A stretch of DNA of 64,000 nucleotides from Maribacter orientalis (GCF_900109345.1 NZ_FNZN01000003.1:1-64000); one strand, 5' to 3'; positions 15,901 through 26,766 are shown, counted from the first letter of the stretch. Notes: generated by a model from the letters alone, not told the origin. Numbers and translations: made by a program.

Positions 15901-17343
15901 TCATTCTCTATCTAAATTTTCAGGTGTCTTAAGATATGACTTTGATTTCCTGCTCTCCATTTCTGAGAGTTGTTCGGTTCCGAAAGCTTTTTTATCCCCA
16001 TTAAATTGTACACGCCAAATTTTACCTTGTTTCGATTCTGAAATATAAAGTGAACCATCTGCACCTTCTGCCAAGCCCATTGGTCTATATTTTGCATCAG
16101 GCATTGAAACGATGGTATCCACCCCTGCAAAACCATCAGCAAAAACTTCCCACGTACCTGTTGGTTTACCATTGTTAAATGGAATAAAGGCTACAATATA
16201 TCCTGCCTGTGGGTAAGGTGTTCTATTCATAGAACCATGAAATGCAACAAATGCTCCACTTTTATATCTTTCTGGAAATTCATCGCCTTTATAGAATAAT
16301 AAATCATTAGGTGCAAAATGTGCAGGAAGACCCATAATAGGGTTCTTATAATCTTTAGCTTCCTTTTTACCGTCACCCCCATACTCAGGCGCTATTAGTT
16401 TTTTGTTTTTAAAGTGATCGTAATAACTGTAGGGCCAGCCGAAATCATCACCTTTTTCAATTTTCATAAATTCTTCTGCAGGTAATACGGCTTGATCCCA
16501 TTTACTATAATATTGTGGGGCATGGTTGTGTAGATAATCGCGACCGTGTTGAAGTCCATATAGGCTGTTGTCCATATCATTCCAAGAAATGGCAACCATG
16601 CTTCGTACACCAGTGGCGTAAAGTTCACCATCTTGTTGTGATTGATTTAGTTTATTCTCATCAAATCTCCAAATACTACCCAATACTTCAAGTCCAGGAC
16701 AAGGTTTCATTCCTTTTATTTGACCTACCGAATTTGGGTCTTCACAAGCGTTGGTTGGCGCGCTAAACGTTACATACATGTTACCTTTTTTATCAAAGGC
16801 CAAAGATTTAGCATTGTGCCATCTTTTTGGAAAATAATCGGTTAAAATTACTTCAGGCTTGCCTTCTGGTATTAATTGGTTTGGAGATAGTTTTTGTCTA
16901 TAAATGACCTGTTCTGAACTAAAATATAGATACCCATTATGTATGCGCATTTCAGTCGCAAAAGTTCCATCATTGGGATAATCTCCAAATCGTTGAATGA
17001 TATTGGCAACTCCGTTACCAGTTGTATCACGTAAGGCCATATTTCCTTTGGTACCGTTTGGTTCTCTTAATTTTGCATAGATATCACCATTTGTATTTAC
17101 GGCTATATGCCTTGATGGTCCAATGCTATCAACAACTACGGTAGCGGTAAAACCTTCTGGGAAATACAGGCCACCATTTATTTCTTTTTTTTGGGGTGTA
17201 ATCTTTGTCGTTGAGGTATTGGTGATAACGGTAGTGTTGTCTTTATTTTCTGAACGGTCCTTGCAAGAGAAAATGAGAACAACGATAATAGAAATTATAT
17301 AGTGCTTGAGTAGTCTTTTTTGAATTATGTATTGAAAATGCAT
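15901..17343 (-). CDS. PQQ-dependent sugar dehydrogenase-like lipoprotein
   Basis: 480 residues with a lipoprotein signal (ISIIVVLIFSC). The body is a six-bladed propeller of the glucose/sorbosone dehydrogenase family: GPSRHIAVNTNGDIYAKLR, GVRSMVAISWNDMDNSLYGLQHGRD and the family motif KGDDFGWPYSYYD are visible. Such enzymes oxidise sugars in the periplasm using PQQ. No PQQ synthesis genes occur in the window, so cofactor supply would have to come from elsewhere. It is transcribed toward the arylsulfotransferase-like gene. Confidence 0.8.
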   Translation of the reverse strand: MHFQYIIQKRLLKHYIISIIVVLIFSCKDRSENKDNTTVITNTSTTKITPQKKEINGGLYFPEGFTATVVVDSIGPSRHIAVNTNGDIYAKLREPNGTKGNMALRDTTGNGVANIIQRFGDYPNDGTFATEMRIHNGYLYFSSEQVIYRQKLSPNQLIPEGKPEVILTDYFPKRWHNAKSLAFDKKGNMYVTFSAPTNACEDPNSVGQIKGMKPCPGLEVLGSIWRFDENKLNQSQQDGELYATGVRSMVAISWNDMDNSLYGLQHGRDYLHNHAPQYYSKWDQAVLPAEEFMKIEKGDDFGWPYSYYDHFKNKKLIAPEYGGDGKKEAKDYKNPIMGLPAHFAPNDLLFYKGDEFPERYKSGAFVAFHGSMNRTPYPQAGYIVAFIPFNNGKPTGTWEVFADGFAGVDTIVSMPDAKYRPMGLAEGADGSLYISESKQGKIWRVQFNGDKKAFGTEQLSEMESRKSKSYLKTPENLDRE

Positions 17344-17448
17344 ATGCAGATTTATAATTGATTTTTTTATCTTAAAGGGTCAAAAAAACTCAATGTTCAG
17401 TGTCTTCCAATATAATAAAAGGTTTTGAATTGTTTATACCCAAAATGA

Positions 17449-17481
17449 AAAAAGGGTGTAAACATAGTTTACACCCTTTTT
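17449..17481 (-). terminator. Strong terminator of the SusC/SusD operon
   Basis: A perfect 15-bp stem AAAAAGGGTGTAAAC/GTTTACACCCTTTTT (17449-17463/17467-17481) with a 3-nt loop. It lies 21 bp after the stop of the third gene of the SusC-SusD operon on the minus strand, and U-rich sequence completes the stem. The symmetry allows action in both directions. Confidence 0.9.
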
Positions 17482-17501
17482 GGTATTTATAGATTTATAG
17501 C

Positions 17502-18428
17502 TTAATCAACACAGAAATCAATAGCAATTGGTCCAGCAGCAGTTCCAGGAGAACCACTAGCGGCAACATTACCATTTGGCGTTACGATTTCAAATACTAT
17601 TTCACCATATGCATCACCAGGGAAGTACCAATCAGCAGTTGTCGTTCCAGCTGGAATTTCTACAGTTGCAGATCCAACGTTACCGGGAGTACAGTCATAG
17701 GCAGATGGTCCATAAGGAGAACAAAGGCCAACCTCGAAAACAGTGCCATCATCTAAAGTAATAGTGATGCCATCTCCAGCAGTGGTGTCAGATGTTTGCC
17801 ATCCATCGCCGTAAGTATCCTCCATGTTTACAACCCAAGTTCCCGCAGTTGGAGGAACAGGTGGGCAAACTAAAGGGATAGTATAGGTGAAAGGTGATCT
17901 AAAGAAAGCCCCACCGGCAACCGTACTGTTCAAATTAGTACTAGTAAAAGTTCTACCATCAGTAAGATTTAAAGCATATCTTATTGTGAAAGAATCTCCA
18001 CCAGTATAATCACTTGCATTTAAACCAGAAGCACCAGCTAATTCACCTAAGGTAAATGTAACATCAATGCTTGGTAAGCCATCTGAATTAGTAGTAAATT
18101 CTGATGCAGCTATTGTTCTAACCAAAACTTCTGCTACAGATGTTGCAGGGTCAGCAGCGCTATTAAAAGAGCTATACACTTGAACGTCTTGTAAAAGTCC
18201 TCCTTGTGCATTGTCTTCAACTTCAAATGTTGTTGAAATACTCGCTGAAGGATCAGAAAAACTGAATTCTTGTGCGGCTATAACCGAACCAGGTGTAGTA
18301 GATCTGAAAACAGCCCCACGAGTTATTTCTGCGAAGACATCATCAATTGTCTTGTTGCTAGACTCACAGGCTAAGAAGCCTGTGGTAACTAGCGAAAGTA
18401 TCATTATGTTCTTAATATATCTTTTCAT
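17502..18428 (-). CDS. SusC/SusD-associated lipoprotein
   Basis: 308 residues with a lipoprotein signal (MILSLVTTGFLAC, Cys21). The N-terminal part (about 30-185) is beta-rich. The C-terminal part (about 195-308) contains MEDTYGDGWQTSD, matching a D-x-YGDGW pattern seen in secreted Bacteroidota proteins, with paired Cys around VGLCSPYGPSAYDC. It is the third gene of the operon, 12 bp after susD, so it is probably a surface-exposed accessory binding protein for the same ligand. No catalytic residues are recognisable. Confidence 0.75.
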   Translation of the reverse strand: MKRYIKNIMILSLVTTGFLACESSNKTIDDVFAEITRGAVFRSTTPGSVIAAQEFSFSDPSASISTTFEVEDNAQGGLLQDVQVYSSFNSAADPATSVAEVLVRTIAASEFTTNSDGLPSIDVTFTLGELAGASGLNASDYTGGDSFTIRYALNLTDGRTFTSTNLNSTVAGGAFFRSPFTYTIPLVCPPVPPTAGTWVVNMEDTYGDGWQTSDTTAGDGITITLDDGTVFEVGLCSPYGPSAYDCTPGNVGSATVEIPAGTTTADWYFPGDAYGEIVFEIVTPNGNVAASGSPGTAAGPIAIDFCVD

Positions 18429-18439
18429 CTTTTCTTTTT

Positions 18440-20125
18440 TTAGTTTGATAATGGAAAACCAGCATCAGGATTGTTGTCCCAGAAAACTTTTTCGGTCACA
18501 GAAGTCTTTTGTGTAACCTTATTGTTGTTATTCGCATAAACTGCTGGATATAAGAATGATCTTATGTAAGCTCCTGGATTAAACTCAAGATTTGGCTGTA
18601 AATCGTTAGGGTATCCTGTTCTTCTATAGAAGTTATAAGCATCGATTCCATTTCCAAATAACGAAACAAAGAATTCCTTTGCGATTAAGTTAAGCTTTTC
18701 ATCACCAACAGCTGCTTCATAAAGAGCATCAACTTCGGCAATATAGTCAGCAACATCATCATCAGATGGAGCAAGTGATAAATCTGCACCGCCATCTAAT
18801 TCGCCAAAAGCCAATGTTTTATCCATTGATTTTTGAATACCGTTAAGTAGGAATGTTTTAGCACCAGCTGCGTTGCCACTAGCATAAGCCACTTCTGCTC
18901 TTAAGAAGTCGACAGTTTGTGCCAAGAATATTGGCATGATACCAGCTCCACCAGCTCCAGATCCTAAATCAACTGGAGTGAAGGCACTGTCATCGAATTC
19001 ACCACCTGCAGGATAAACACCATAGGTTGTTTTTAATTGACCATCTGGAGGTGTACCATCATCATCACCATGATCTCTACCCCAGTATCCATTAGGTAAA
19101 TAACAGAATGTAAAGCCAGCGTAATGTGCAGGTGCAGGTTCTACACTACAAGAAAGATCTTGTTGATTAGGACCATCTGAGTCAGATGCGCCTGGTGTAG
19201 TTTCAGCTTGTCTATAGTAGTAATATCTAATTCTTGGATCACTACCTTCATAGTTTCCAACACCATTACCAACTTTAGAATTATCCATGTAGTTCATCAA
19301 CCAGTTGCTCATGTAATCATTAGAACCTTGTGGTGTATAATTGTCTATATAGTTTGGATGTCTAGAATCAGGATTAACAACATTTGTTCCCCATGTAAAT
19401 TGAAAATCCTCATCTACAGTTTTTATGTAGTTACCGCCAGTGATAATTGCATTAAAAGCACTTACAGCTCCTGCATCTACTAATCTAGATTGAGCATAGA
19501 TCTTTAATTTCAATGAGTTAGATAATTTTACCCAATTCTCCCAATCACCACCGTAGAAGTAATCATTTTCAGGATCCGCTGCATTGTCAGTAGTATTAAA
19601 GTTCGCATTTGCAGCAGTCAATAAATCTAAAGCAGCTGCATAAATTGAAGCACCGCTGTCAGCAGAAGGGTTCAAGTTATCAATACCTGTATTGGCCTCG
19701 CTATATGGTACATCACCATAGAAATCTACCAAAGTAACCAAAGTGAATGCTTTCATTACTTGCCCCATACCAATATGACGTTTGAAGTTAGCGTCTGTTG
19801 CTAAAACATTCATCGCATTAATATCGGTGATCATGGAAGAATAAGCAAATCTCCATTCTGCATCTTGTGAAGCAGGTGAATATGCTTGTTGATAAAGTCG
19901 AGTTCCCATTTGTTCAATACGAGTAACTTCAGATCCATTGGTGCCAAAGGCATCATTAAATCGAGCGAACTCTTCTTGTACGCGATTCAGATAAAAATCT
20001 GGCGTTGCTTGATCTGGACTAACCGCATTTGGGTCAGTAATCAAATTTAGTTCAGTAGTCTCACACGAAAGGATAAGCCCTGCGGAGAATAAAGTTAGAA
20101 CTACGTTTTTAATAAATATTTTCAT
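18440..20125 (-). CDS. SusD/RagB-family nutrient-binding lipoprotein
   Basis: 561 residues with a lipoprotein signal (LILSCETTELN, Cys21). NLITDPNAVSPDQATPDFYLN and the following helical TPR-like segments match the SusD-like_2 branch, in which Asn-rich segments surround the ligand site. SusD proteins sit on the cell surface as a lid over the SusC transporter. It starts 12 bp after susC and is followed 11 bp later by the accessory lipoprotein. The substrate cannot be told; no glycoside hydrolase, peptidase or sulfatase lies next to it. Confidence 0.93.
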   Translation of the reverse strand: MKIFIKNVVLTLFSAGLILSCETTELNLITDPNAVSPDQATPDFYLNRVQEEFARFNDAFGTNGSEVTRIEQMGTRLYQQAYSPASQDAEWRFAYSSMITDINAMNVLATDANFKRHIGMGQVMKAFTLVTLVDFYGDVPYSEANTGIDNLNPSADSGASIYAAALDLLTAANANFNTTDNAADPENDYFYGGDWENWVKLSNSLKLKIYAQSRLVDAGAVSAFNAIITGGNYIKTVDEDFQFTWGTNVVNPDSRHPNYIDNYTPQGSNDYMSNWLMNYMDNSKVGNGVGNYEGSDPRIRYYYYRQAETTPGASDSDGPNQQDLSCSVEPAPAHYAGFTFCYLPNGYWGRDHGDDDGTPPDGQLKTTYGVYPAGGEFDDSAFTPVDLGSGAGGAGIMPIFLAQTVDFLRAEVAYASGNAAGAKTFLLNGIQKSMDKTLAFGELDGGADLSLAPSDDDVADYIAEVDALYEAAVGDEKLNLIAKEFFVSLFGNGIDAYNFYRRTGYPNDLQPNLEFNPGAYIRSFLYPAVYANNNNKVTQKTSVTEKVFWDNNPDAGFPLSN

Positions 20126-20137
20126 TTTTCTATTTTT

Positions 20138-23100
20138 TTAAAATGTTGCTTTAATAGACATACCATATCTCCTAGAACCTGGACTATTGATAAAGTCAAA
20201 TCCTAATGCATTACCTACACCAACCCCAAGATTTTCCGGGTCAAAATTAGTTCCATCAGGAACATTAAGACCTTTAAACCATATGTTTTGACCACTTACG
20301 GTAAAACTTAATGATCCAAAAGGAGTTTGTTCTAATGCTTTGCTAGGTACTGAGTACCCTAATCTAAGTTCTCTTAAACGAAGTGTACTACCATCATAAA
20401 CTTGTAACTCACTAGGGCCAAATGCAACGTTACTGAAATAATAATCAGAGTTGTTGATTTGAATGTCATTTACAGAACCATCAGCTTTAACGGCTGGCAA
20501 AACAAAAGTAGATACACGATCTTCAGTATCTGTAGTTAAACCTCTACCTACCAAAGCAGATATTGTGTTAGAATACACATCACCACCATGTCTGTAAGAA
20601 ATGTCAAAGTTGAAAGAGAAGTTTTTGAAATTGAAACCATTACTTACGTTAAGTCTCCAATCCGCATTTGGATCACCGATTTCAAACAAACCATTTTCTT
20701 CAACGAAGAATCCGTTACTAGAAACAACTTTGTTGTCATTTTCATCTCTCAATACTCTACTACCCATTATAATACCAAAAGGTCTATTTGTTACAGCAAA
20801 GTTAGAAAGGTCAGAGAATATACCACCTATGTTAATGTTGTCCGTGTCTTGACCTAAATCAATAACCGTAGATTCATCAGCTGTAAAGTTAGCGTTGATA
20901 TTCCAATTAAAACCTCCTGGATTATCATTACGGAACAAAGTAAGACCTAGATCAGCCTCAATACCTTTAACTTGAACTTCACCAATATTGGTAACCGTAG
21001 AAGTATATCCAGTTGAAGGATCTAAAGGTTGTTCAGAAATTAAATCAGTTGTATTCTTTTTATAAACAGATACATCTAACGATACTCTGTTATTGATAAA
21101 ACGAGTTTCCAAACCAAATTCAAGTTCTTTTAATAACTCTGGGCTTAGACCTGGATTAGCTAATTCATCATCAACAGTAATTGAAGATACCAATGTACCG
21201 TCTTTTAAGAATTCTCTTGTATCTAAAGTTGCAGTATTTGCTACTGGATATCCACCGAAGAAACCGGCAGAAGTACCGTAACCAGCTCTTAACTTCAAGA
21301 AGTTAAGTCCGTTTTGAGATTGCAAACCGTCAATAAGGGCTGTAGGTAAAATTGATAAACTCGCAGATGGGTAAAATATTGAATTTTCAATAAAGTTAGA
21401 AACCCAATCATTTCTAGCCGCTAATGTTAAGTAGGCGAAATTGTCATATCCAAATTCTGTTTGTGCATATACACCCATAATGTTTTGAGTTTCATCACGC
21501 TGAACAGGTGCTTGTGTAGCAAAGTTGTAGTGTCTGAATACTCCAAAAATAGATTGTTGATCACTAGTAACCCCTTGTCTAGAAAATTCTGTTCTTCTAG
21601 AGGTAGCTCCTAAGTTCACGTTCATATCTAATTTCTCGGTTAATTGCCACATACCGTTAATCTGTGCGGTATGATCCCAAATAGTGTTTTTGTTATCATA
21701 CGTTTGGTATCTACCTTGTATATACCCTTCAGCACCACCTTTATTTTGACCAATTTCGTTACGTTCTGAATAGAAATCTAAACCAGTTCTAAAGAATGCA
21801 TTGATATTGTCATTAATTTTATAGGTAAATTGTGTGCTACCAAAAACTCTATTAGTCAACTGATTTGCAAAAGCATTTTCAGCTGTCCATCTTGGGTTTT
21901 GAATATCGTTACCGCCTCTATAGTAAATACTTCTACCATCGATAGGGCTCTGAAAAGGAAGACCCATTAAGTCAACACTTCTAGGAGTAAAGAATAAATG
22001 ACCAAAAACCGAAGCACCGTCACCTGTAGCACCATTACCTAAACTAGCGGCAATAGGTGGTGATTTCACATCACTCTTGGTAAAGTTCATTGTACCATTA
22101 ACAGTAAATCTATTGCTTAATTCAGCTTTACCACCAATACTAAATGTTGTTCTTTGTAATTTGTTTCCTGGTGTAAACCCTTCGTCTCTTAAATTACCAA
22201 CACTAGCGTTATATGATATTTTCCCATCATCAGAAGAGCCTGAAGCACTTACTGAGTTGTTCGTTACCGTACCAGTACGAAAGAAATTCTTAACACCATC
22301 ATAAGGCTTATACTCGTAAGTTTGTCCTTGATATTCTGGGAAAGCAGCACTTACAGCAGCATTGTTCGAGTAAGGATGCTTAATTAAAATGGTTCCGTCA
22401 GAGGTAGTACCTCTCCATTTATCACCAAAACTATTTGGATTGGCAATATTGAAATCAGGACCCCAGTTACTGAAAAATTCACCATAAGCCTGATCAAAAC
22501 CATTACCATATCGGTCTTGGTAATCAGGTAATGTAGAAATTTCGTTGTAGAAAAGAGATGAACTAACTGTGATTTCAGATTTTTTCTTACCTGTACCAGT
22601 TGAGCCAGCTTTTGTAGTAATTAATATTACACCGTTTCTACCTGCAGTACCGTATAAGTTAGCCGCAGCCAAACCTTTAAGTACATTCACATTGGCAATG
22701 TTGTTTGGATCTAGATCCAAAAATCTACTCGAACCAACGTTACCATCGATAGCATCACCCTGGTTGTTCGTGTCAGAACTAAAAGGAACACCATCTACAA
22801 TGAATAAAGGTTGGTTAGAACCTGAGATAGAAGTAAAACCACGAATAATAATGTTCGTAGCAGAACCTGAAACACCACTGGCAGCATTAATTAATACACC
22901 AGAAGCTTTACCGTTTAGTACTCTACCAACGTCACCTTCAGCTCTTTGCTCTAAATCTTCTTCACCAACGGAAGAAACTGCGTAACCAAGAGATTTTTTC
23001 TCTCTTTTAATACCCTGGGCAGTAACAACTACTTCTTCCAAAGCTTGAGCATCTTCCTCCATCTGTACATTAATCGTACTTCCAGCGCCTACTGTTTGGC

Positions 23101-23344
23101 GAACTGCTTTCTGACCAATATAGGTAATGAGTAATGTTTGCCCTTGAGAGGCCATAATTGAATAATTTCCATCGAAATCGGTTTGAGTACCTGTAGTGGT
23201 ACCTTCAACTACGATGTTAACCCCGGGCAAAGGAAGCCCTCCTTGATCAGTAACCGTACCGGATACTGTTTTTTGTTGTGCAAAAGAAATATGCACAACT
23301 AACGCCAATAGTAGCGTTAACAATCCATTTAGTTTTGTTCTCAT
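20138..23344 (-). CDS. SusC/RagA-family TonB-linked outer-membrane transporter
   Basis: 1068 residues. A signal peptide is followed by a carboxypeptidase-regulatory-like domain (GTVTDQGGLPLPGVNIVVEG, about 29-100), the TonB-dependent plug (EEVVVTAQGIKREKKSLGYAV, then IIIRGFTSISGSNQPLFIVDG) and a large beta-barrel ending in GMSIKATF, with terminal Phe as usual. Together with SusD it imports oligosaccharides or peptides. Sequence near QPLFIVDGVPF and the SLGYAVSSV motif are typical of the RagA/SusC group. First gene of a three-gene operon. Confidence 0.95.
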   Translation of the reverse strand: MRTKLNGLLTLLLALVVHISFAQQKTVSGTVTDQGGLPLPGVNIVVEGTTTGTQTDFDGNYSIMASQGQTLLITYIGQKAVRQTVGAGSTINVQMEEDAQALEEVVVTAQGIKREKKSLGYAVSSVGEEDLEQRAEGDVGRVLNGKASGVLINAASGVSGSATNIIIRGFTSISGSNQPLFIVDGVPFSSDTNNQGDAIDGNVGSSRFLDLDPNNIANVNVLKGLAAANLYGTAGRNGVILITTKAGSTGTGKKKSEITVSSSLFYNEISTLPDYQDRYGNGFDQAYGEFFSNWGPDFNIANPNSFGDKWRGTTSDGTILIKHPYSNNAAVSAAFPEYQGQTYEYKPYDGVKNFFRTGTVTNNSVSASGSSDDGKISYNASVGNLRDEGFTPGNKLQRTTFSIGGKAELSNRFTVNGTMNFTKSDVKSPPIAASLGNGATGDGASVFGHLFFTPRSVDLMGLPFQSPIDGRSIYYRGGNDIQNPRWTAENAFANQLTNRVFGSTQFTYKINDNINAFFRTGLDFYSERNEIGQNKGGAEGYIQGRYQTYDNKNTIWDHTAQINGMWQLTEKLDMNVNLGATSRRTEFSRQGVTSDQQSIFGVFRHYNFATQAPVQRDETQNIMGVYAQTEFGYDNFAYLTLAARNDWVSNFIENSIFYPSASLSILPTALIDGLQSQNGLNFLKLRAGYGTSAGFFGGYPVANTATLDTREFLKDGTLVSSITVDDELANPGLSPELLKELEFGLETRFINNRVSLDVSVYKKNTTDLISEQPLDPSTGYTSTVTNIGEVQVKGIEADLGLTLFRNDNPGGFNWNINANFTADESTVIDLGQDTDNINIGGIFSDLSNFAVTNRPFGIIMGSRVLRDENDNKVVSSNGFFVEENGLFEIGDPNADWRLNVSNGFNFKNFSFNFDISYRHGGDVYSNTISALVGRGLTTDTEDRVSTFVLPAVKADGSVNDIQINNSDYYFSNVAFGPSELQVYDGSTLRLRELRLGYSVPSKALEQTPFGSLSFTVSGQNIWFKGLNVPDGTNFDPENLGVGVGNALGFDFINSPGSRRYGMSIKATF

Positions 23345-23371
23345 TTTTAAATTATTTGAATTAGCTAGCTA

Positions 23372-23402
23372 CAAACTTCATAATAAACTGTTAATAATGC
23401 AA
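23372..23402 (-). promoter_or_regulatory. Candidate promoter of the susC operon
   Basis: On the minus strand TTG (23402-23400) is followed after 20 nt by GAAGTTTG (23379-23372), one mismatch from the Bacteroidota -7 consensus TAnnTTTG. This leaves a 27-nt leader to the ATG at 23344. The remaining part of the 399-bp divergent gap 23345-23743 is AT-rich, and I see no gene in it. Confidence 0.45.
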
Positions 23403-23671
23403 GTTAATTTTAATAAAACTTTAAGAGCAGGTTATAAAATTGGAAGTTACAGATTAAACACCATGTGTATTTAAAGGTGAATAATATAACATATGATTTT
23501 TTGTGAAATTCATAATTAATCACCAAAAGAGTAAATTAATTAAATTTAGTAAAACTTAAAAAATCATAATTTTTGGTAAAGAAGAGGTACTACCTATTAT
23601 ATGGGTTAGCTGTTTTGTGAATGAATAATTTGTGGTGTAATTAAAAAAAATGAAAATAAATTGATCGGGGT

Positions 23672-23701
23672 TTGAATTATTGCAAAATATCACTACATTT
23701 G
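23672..23701 (+). promoter_or_regulatory. Promoter of the ribosomal superoperon (rpsL)
   Basis: TTG (23672-23674), exactly 19 nt, then TACATTTG (23694-23701): a full match to the Bacteroidota primary-sigma consensus TTG-N19-TAnnTTTG. The ATG of rpsL lies 42 nt after it. This is the best promoter in the window and it drives the longest operon. Confidence 0.8.
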
Positions 23702-23743
23702 CCGACCCTTAAAGTAGGGGTAATTTTTATATATTATTATAGT

Positions 23744-24118
23744 ATGCCAACAATATCACAATTAGTACGAATAGGAAGAGAGACGATTACTAAGAAGAGT
23801 AAATCGGCTGCTTTGGATTCGTGTCCTCAAAGAAGGGGTGTTTGTACACGTGTTTATACTACAACGCCAAAGAAACCAAATTCAGCTATGAGAAAAGTAG
23901 CAAGGGTTAGGTTGACAAATGGTAAGGAAGTTAACGCTTACATTCCAGGAGAGGGTCACAATCTACAAGAGCACTCGATAGTATTAGTAAGAGGCGGAAG
24001 AGTTAAAGATTTACCAGGAGTTAGGTATCATATTGTACGTGGTGCATTGGACACAGCAGGTGTGGCCGGTAGAACACAACGTAGATCTAAATATGGTGCA
24101 AAACGCCCTAAGAATTAA
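23744..24118 (+). CDS. rpsL: 30S ribosomal protein S12
   Basis: 124 residues starting [13 protein letters not shown]. The start at 23744 is chosen over an upstream in-frame TTG because it matches the conserved N-terminus and lies after the promoter. S12 sits at the decoding centre. The streptomycin-related residues are wild-type: TPKKPNSA with K43, and [13 protein letters not shown] with K87. D88 is the position that is beta-methylthiolated in other bacteria. First gene of the str unit, 23 bp before rpsG. Confidence 0.98.
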   Translation: MPTISQLVRIGRETITKKSKSAALDSCPQRRGVCTRVYTTTPKKPNSAMRKVARVRLTNGKEVNAYIPGEGHNLQEHSIVLVRGGRVKDLPGVRYHIVRGALDTAGVAGRTQRRSKYGAKRPKN

Positions 24119-24141
24119 TTAAACTTGTTTAAAAGGAAGTA

Positions 24142-24618
24142 ATGAGAAAAAGACAGGCAAAGAAAAGACCACTTTTACCAGATCCAAGATTTCATGATCA
24201 ATTGGTGACACGTTTCGTCAACATGATGATGTGGGATGGTAAAAAATCAGTTGCGTTTAGCGTTTTTTATGATGCAATAGACATCGTAGATGCTAAAAAG
24301 ACCGATGATGAGAAAACGGCTTTAGAGTTGTGGAAAGATGCATTAAGTAATGTAATGCCTCATGTTGAAGTAAGAAGTAGAAGGGTTGGTGGAGCTACGT
24401 TCCAGATTCCTATGCAAATTAGGCCAGACAGAAAGATTTCTACTGCAATGAAATGGTTGATTAGTTATGCTAGAAAGCGTAATGAAAAAGGGATGTCTCA
24501 AAAATTAGCAGGGGAGATTTTAGCGGCAGCTAAAGAAGAAGGTGCAGCGGTTAAGAAAAGAACCGATACACACAAAATGGCTGAAGCAAACAAAGCATTC
24601 TCTCACTTTAGATTTTAA
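24142..24618 (+). CDS. rpsG: 30S ribosomal protein S7
   Basis: 158 residues, full length. It binds the 3' major domain of 16S rRNA and contacts E-site t[22 protein letters not shown] is the diagnostic RNA-binding segment. It ends 6 bp before fusA. In E. coli S7 represses this operon; the short gap here holds no clear structure. Confidence 0.98.
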   Translation: MRKRQAKKRPLLPDPRFHDQLVTRFVNMMMWDGKKSVAFSVFYDAIDIVDAKKTDDEKTALELWKDALSNVMPHVEVRSRRVGGATFQIPMQIRPDRKISTAMKWLISYARKRNEKGMSQKLAGEILAAAKEEGAAVKKRTDTHKMAEANKAFSHFRF

Positions 24619-24624
24619 TCGGAA

Positions 24625-26757
24625 ATGGCAAGAGATTTAAGATATACAAGAAACATAGGTATTGCTGCGCACATTGATGCTGGTAAAACCACCACTACTG
24701 AACGTATTCTTTTTTATACGGGAGTTAGTCATAAAATAGGTGAAGTTCATGATGGTGCAGCCACTATGGACTGGATGGAGCAAGAGCAGGAAAGAGGTAT
24801 TACAATTACTTCGGCTGCCACTACTTGTGAGTGGAAATTTCCTAAAGAGAATGGTGAACCAACTGCTGAGGCAATGGATTATCATTTTAACATTATCGAT
24901 ACCCCGGGACACGTTGATTTTACCGTTGAGGTAAATCGTTCTTTACGTGTTTTAGATGGTTTAGTCTTTTTGTTTAGTGCTGTTGATGGTGTTGAGCCAC
25001 AATCGGAAACTAACTGGAGATTGGCGGATAACTATAAGGTTCCAAGAATTGGATTTGTGAACAAAATGGATCGTCAAGGTTCTAATTTCCTTATGGTTTG
25101 TAAGCAAGTAAAGGAAATGTTAGGTTCAAATGCAGTTCCAATTGTACTTCCAATCGGTGATGAATCCGATTTTAGAGGTATAGTGGATTTAGCAAAAAAC
25201 AGAGCTATCGTATGGCATGAAGAGGGCTTCGGTGCTACTTTTGATGTTATCGATATTCCTGAGGATATGAAGGCAGAGGTTAAGGAGTATAGAGCTGCCT
25301 TGATTGAAGCTGTAGCTGAGTATGATGAACAATTGATGGAAAAATTCTTCGAAGATGAAGATTCTATTTCTGAAGATGAAGTTCATGCTGCTTTAAGAGC
25401 TGCTGTAATGGATCGCGCAATCATTCCAATGATTTGTGGTTCTTCATTTAAAAATAAAGGTGTTCAGTTTTTATTGGATGCTGTTTGTAGATATCTTCCA
25501 TCTCCTATGGATAAGGAAGCTATTGAAGGTACAAACCCTGATACAGGTGCGATTGAAAGACGTAAACCTAGTGTAAAGGAGCCTTTTTCGGCATTAGCTT
25601 TTAAAATTGCTACTGATCCATTTGTTGGAAGGTTAGCTTTTTTTAGAACATATTCTGGTCGTTTAGATGCGGGTTCATATATATTGAATAACCGTTCTGG
25701 AAAAAAAGAGCGTATTTCTCGTATATATCAAATGCACTCTAATAAGCAAAATGCTATCGATTATATCGAAGCAGGTGATATTGGAGCGGCAGTAGGTTTC
25801 AAGGATATAAAGACTGGTGATACCATGTCTGATGAAAAGCACCCAATTGTTTTGGAAAGTATGAATTTCCCAGAACCGGTTATTGGTATTGCTGTTGAAC
25901 CTAAAACTAAGGCTGATGTAGATAAGTTAGGAATGGCGTTGTCTAAATTGGCAGAAGAAGATCCAACTTTTCAAGTGAAAACCGATGAAGCTTCAGGTCA
26001 GACTATTATTTCTGGAATGGGCGAGTTGCACTTAGATATTATTGTAGATCGTTTAAGAAGAGAATTTAAGGTAGAGGTTAATCAAGGTGAGCCTCAAGTA
26101 GAATATAAAGAAGCATTGACTAAAACAGCTTCACATAGAGAAACTTATAAGAAGCAATCTGGTGGACGTGGTAAATTTGGTGATATTGTATTTGAAATGG
26201 GTCCTGCGGATGAGGATTTCGAAGGAGAAGGACTTCAATTCGTAGATCAGATAAAAGGTGGTCGTATTCCAAAAGAATTTATACCATCTGTGGAAAAAGG
26301 ATTTCAAGCTGCAATGCAGAATGGACCTTTGGCCGGTTATGAAATGGATACGATGAAAGTTGTTCTTAAGGATGGATCTTTCCACGCTGTGGATTCTGAT
26401 GCGCTTTCTTTCGAATTGGCTGCAAAAATGGGTTACAAGGCTGCGGGTAAAGCTGCAGGTGCTGTAATAATGGAGCCAATAATGAAGTTAGAGGTTATTA
26501 CCCCTGAGGAAAATATGGGTGATATCGTTGGAGATTTAAACAGACGTAGAGGTGCTATCGGCGATATGAGTGATAGAGCTGGTGCTAAAGTTGTAAAAGG
26601 GACTGTTCCATTATCTGAAATGTTCGGATATGTTACTTCACTTAGAACTTTATCTTCGGGTCGTGCAACGTCAACAATGGAATTTTCACATTATGCAGAA
26701 ACTCCTTCTAACATATCAGAAGAAGTAATCAAAGCAGCAAAAGGAATAACAGCATAA
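24625..26757 (+). CDS. fusA: Elongation factor G
   Basis: 710 residues, full length. GTPase motifs: [15 protein letters not shown] (P-loop), [11 protein letters not shown] (switch I end), DTPGHVDF (G3) and NKMDRQG (G4). Domains II to V follow, including the domain IV loop that enters the decoding centre. It catalyses tRNA-mRNA translocation. The usual neighbour tuf is not present between fusA and rpsJ; they are 9 bp apart. Confidence 0.98.
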   Translation: MARDLRYTRNIGIAAHIDAGKTTTTERILFYTGVSHKIGEVHDGAATMDWMEQEQERGITITSAATTCEWKFPKENGEPTAEAMDYHFNIIDTPGHVDFTVEVNRSLRVLDGLVFLFSAVDGVEPQSETNWRLADNYKVPRIGFVNKMDRQGSNFLMVCKQVKEMLGSNAVPIVLPIGDESDFRGIVDLAKNRAIVWHEEGFGATFDVIDIPEDMKAEVKEYRAALIEAVAEYDEQLMEKFFEDEDSISEDEVHAALRAAVMDRAIIPMICGSSFKNKGVQFLLDAVCRYLPSPMDKEAIEGTNPDTGAIERRKPSVKEPFSALAFKIATDPFVGRLAFFRTYSGRLDAGSYILNNRSGKKERISRIYQMHSNKQNAIDYIEAGDIGAAVGFKDIKTGDTMSDEKHPIVLESMNFPEPVIGIAVEPKTKADVDKLGMALSKLAEEDPTFQVKTDEASGQTIISGMGELHLDIIVDRLRREFKVEVNQGEPQVEYKEALTKTASHRETYKKQSGGRGKFGDIVFEMGPADEDFEGEGLQFVDQIKGGRIPKEFIPSVEKGFQAAMQNGPLAGYEMDTMKVVLKDGSFHAVDSDALSFELAAKMGYKAAGKAAGAVIMEPIMKLEVITPEENMGDIVGDLNRRRGAIGDMSDRAGAKVVKGTVPLSEMFGYVTSLRTLSSGRATSTMEFSHYAETPSNISEEVIKAAKGITA

Positions 26758-26766
26758 ATTTAGGAC

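Noticed and set aside
22569-22985. Long open frame opposite to susC (138 codons) as a gene
   Set aside because: It lies antisense within the conserved susC plug region, has no promoter or family match, and is explained by codon bias of the real gene.
23672-23743. N-terminal extension of rpsL from an upstream TTG
   Set aside because: The TTG is the -33 promoter element itself, and S12 begins at [11 protein letters not shown] in all relatives I know.
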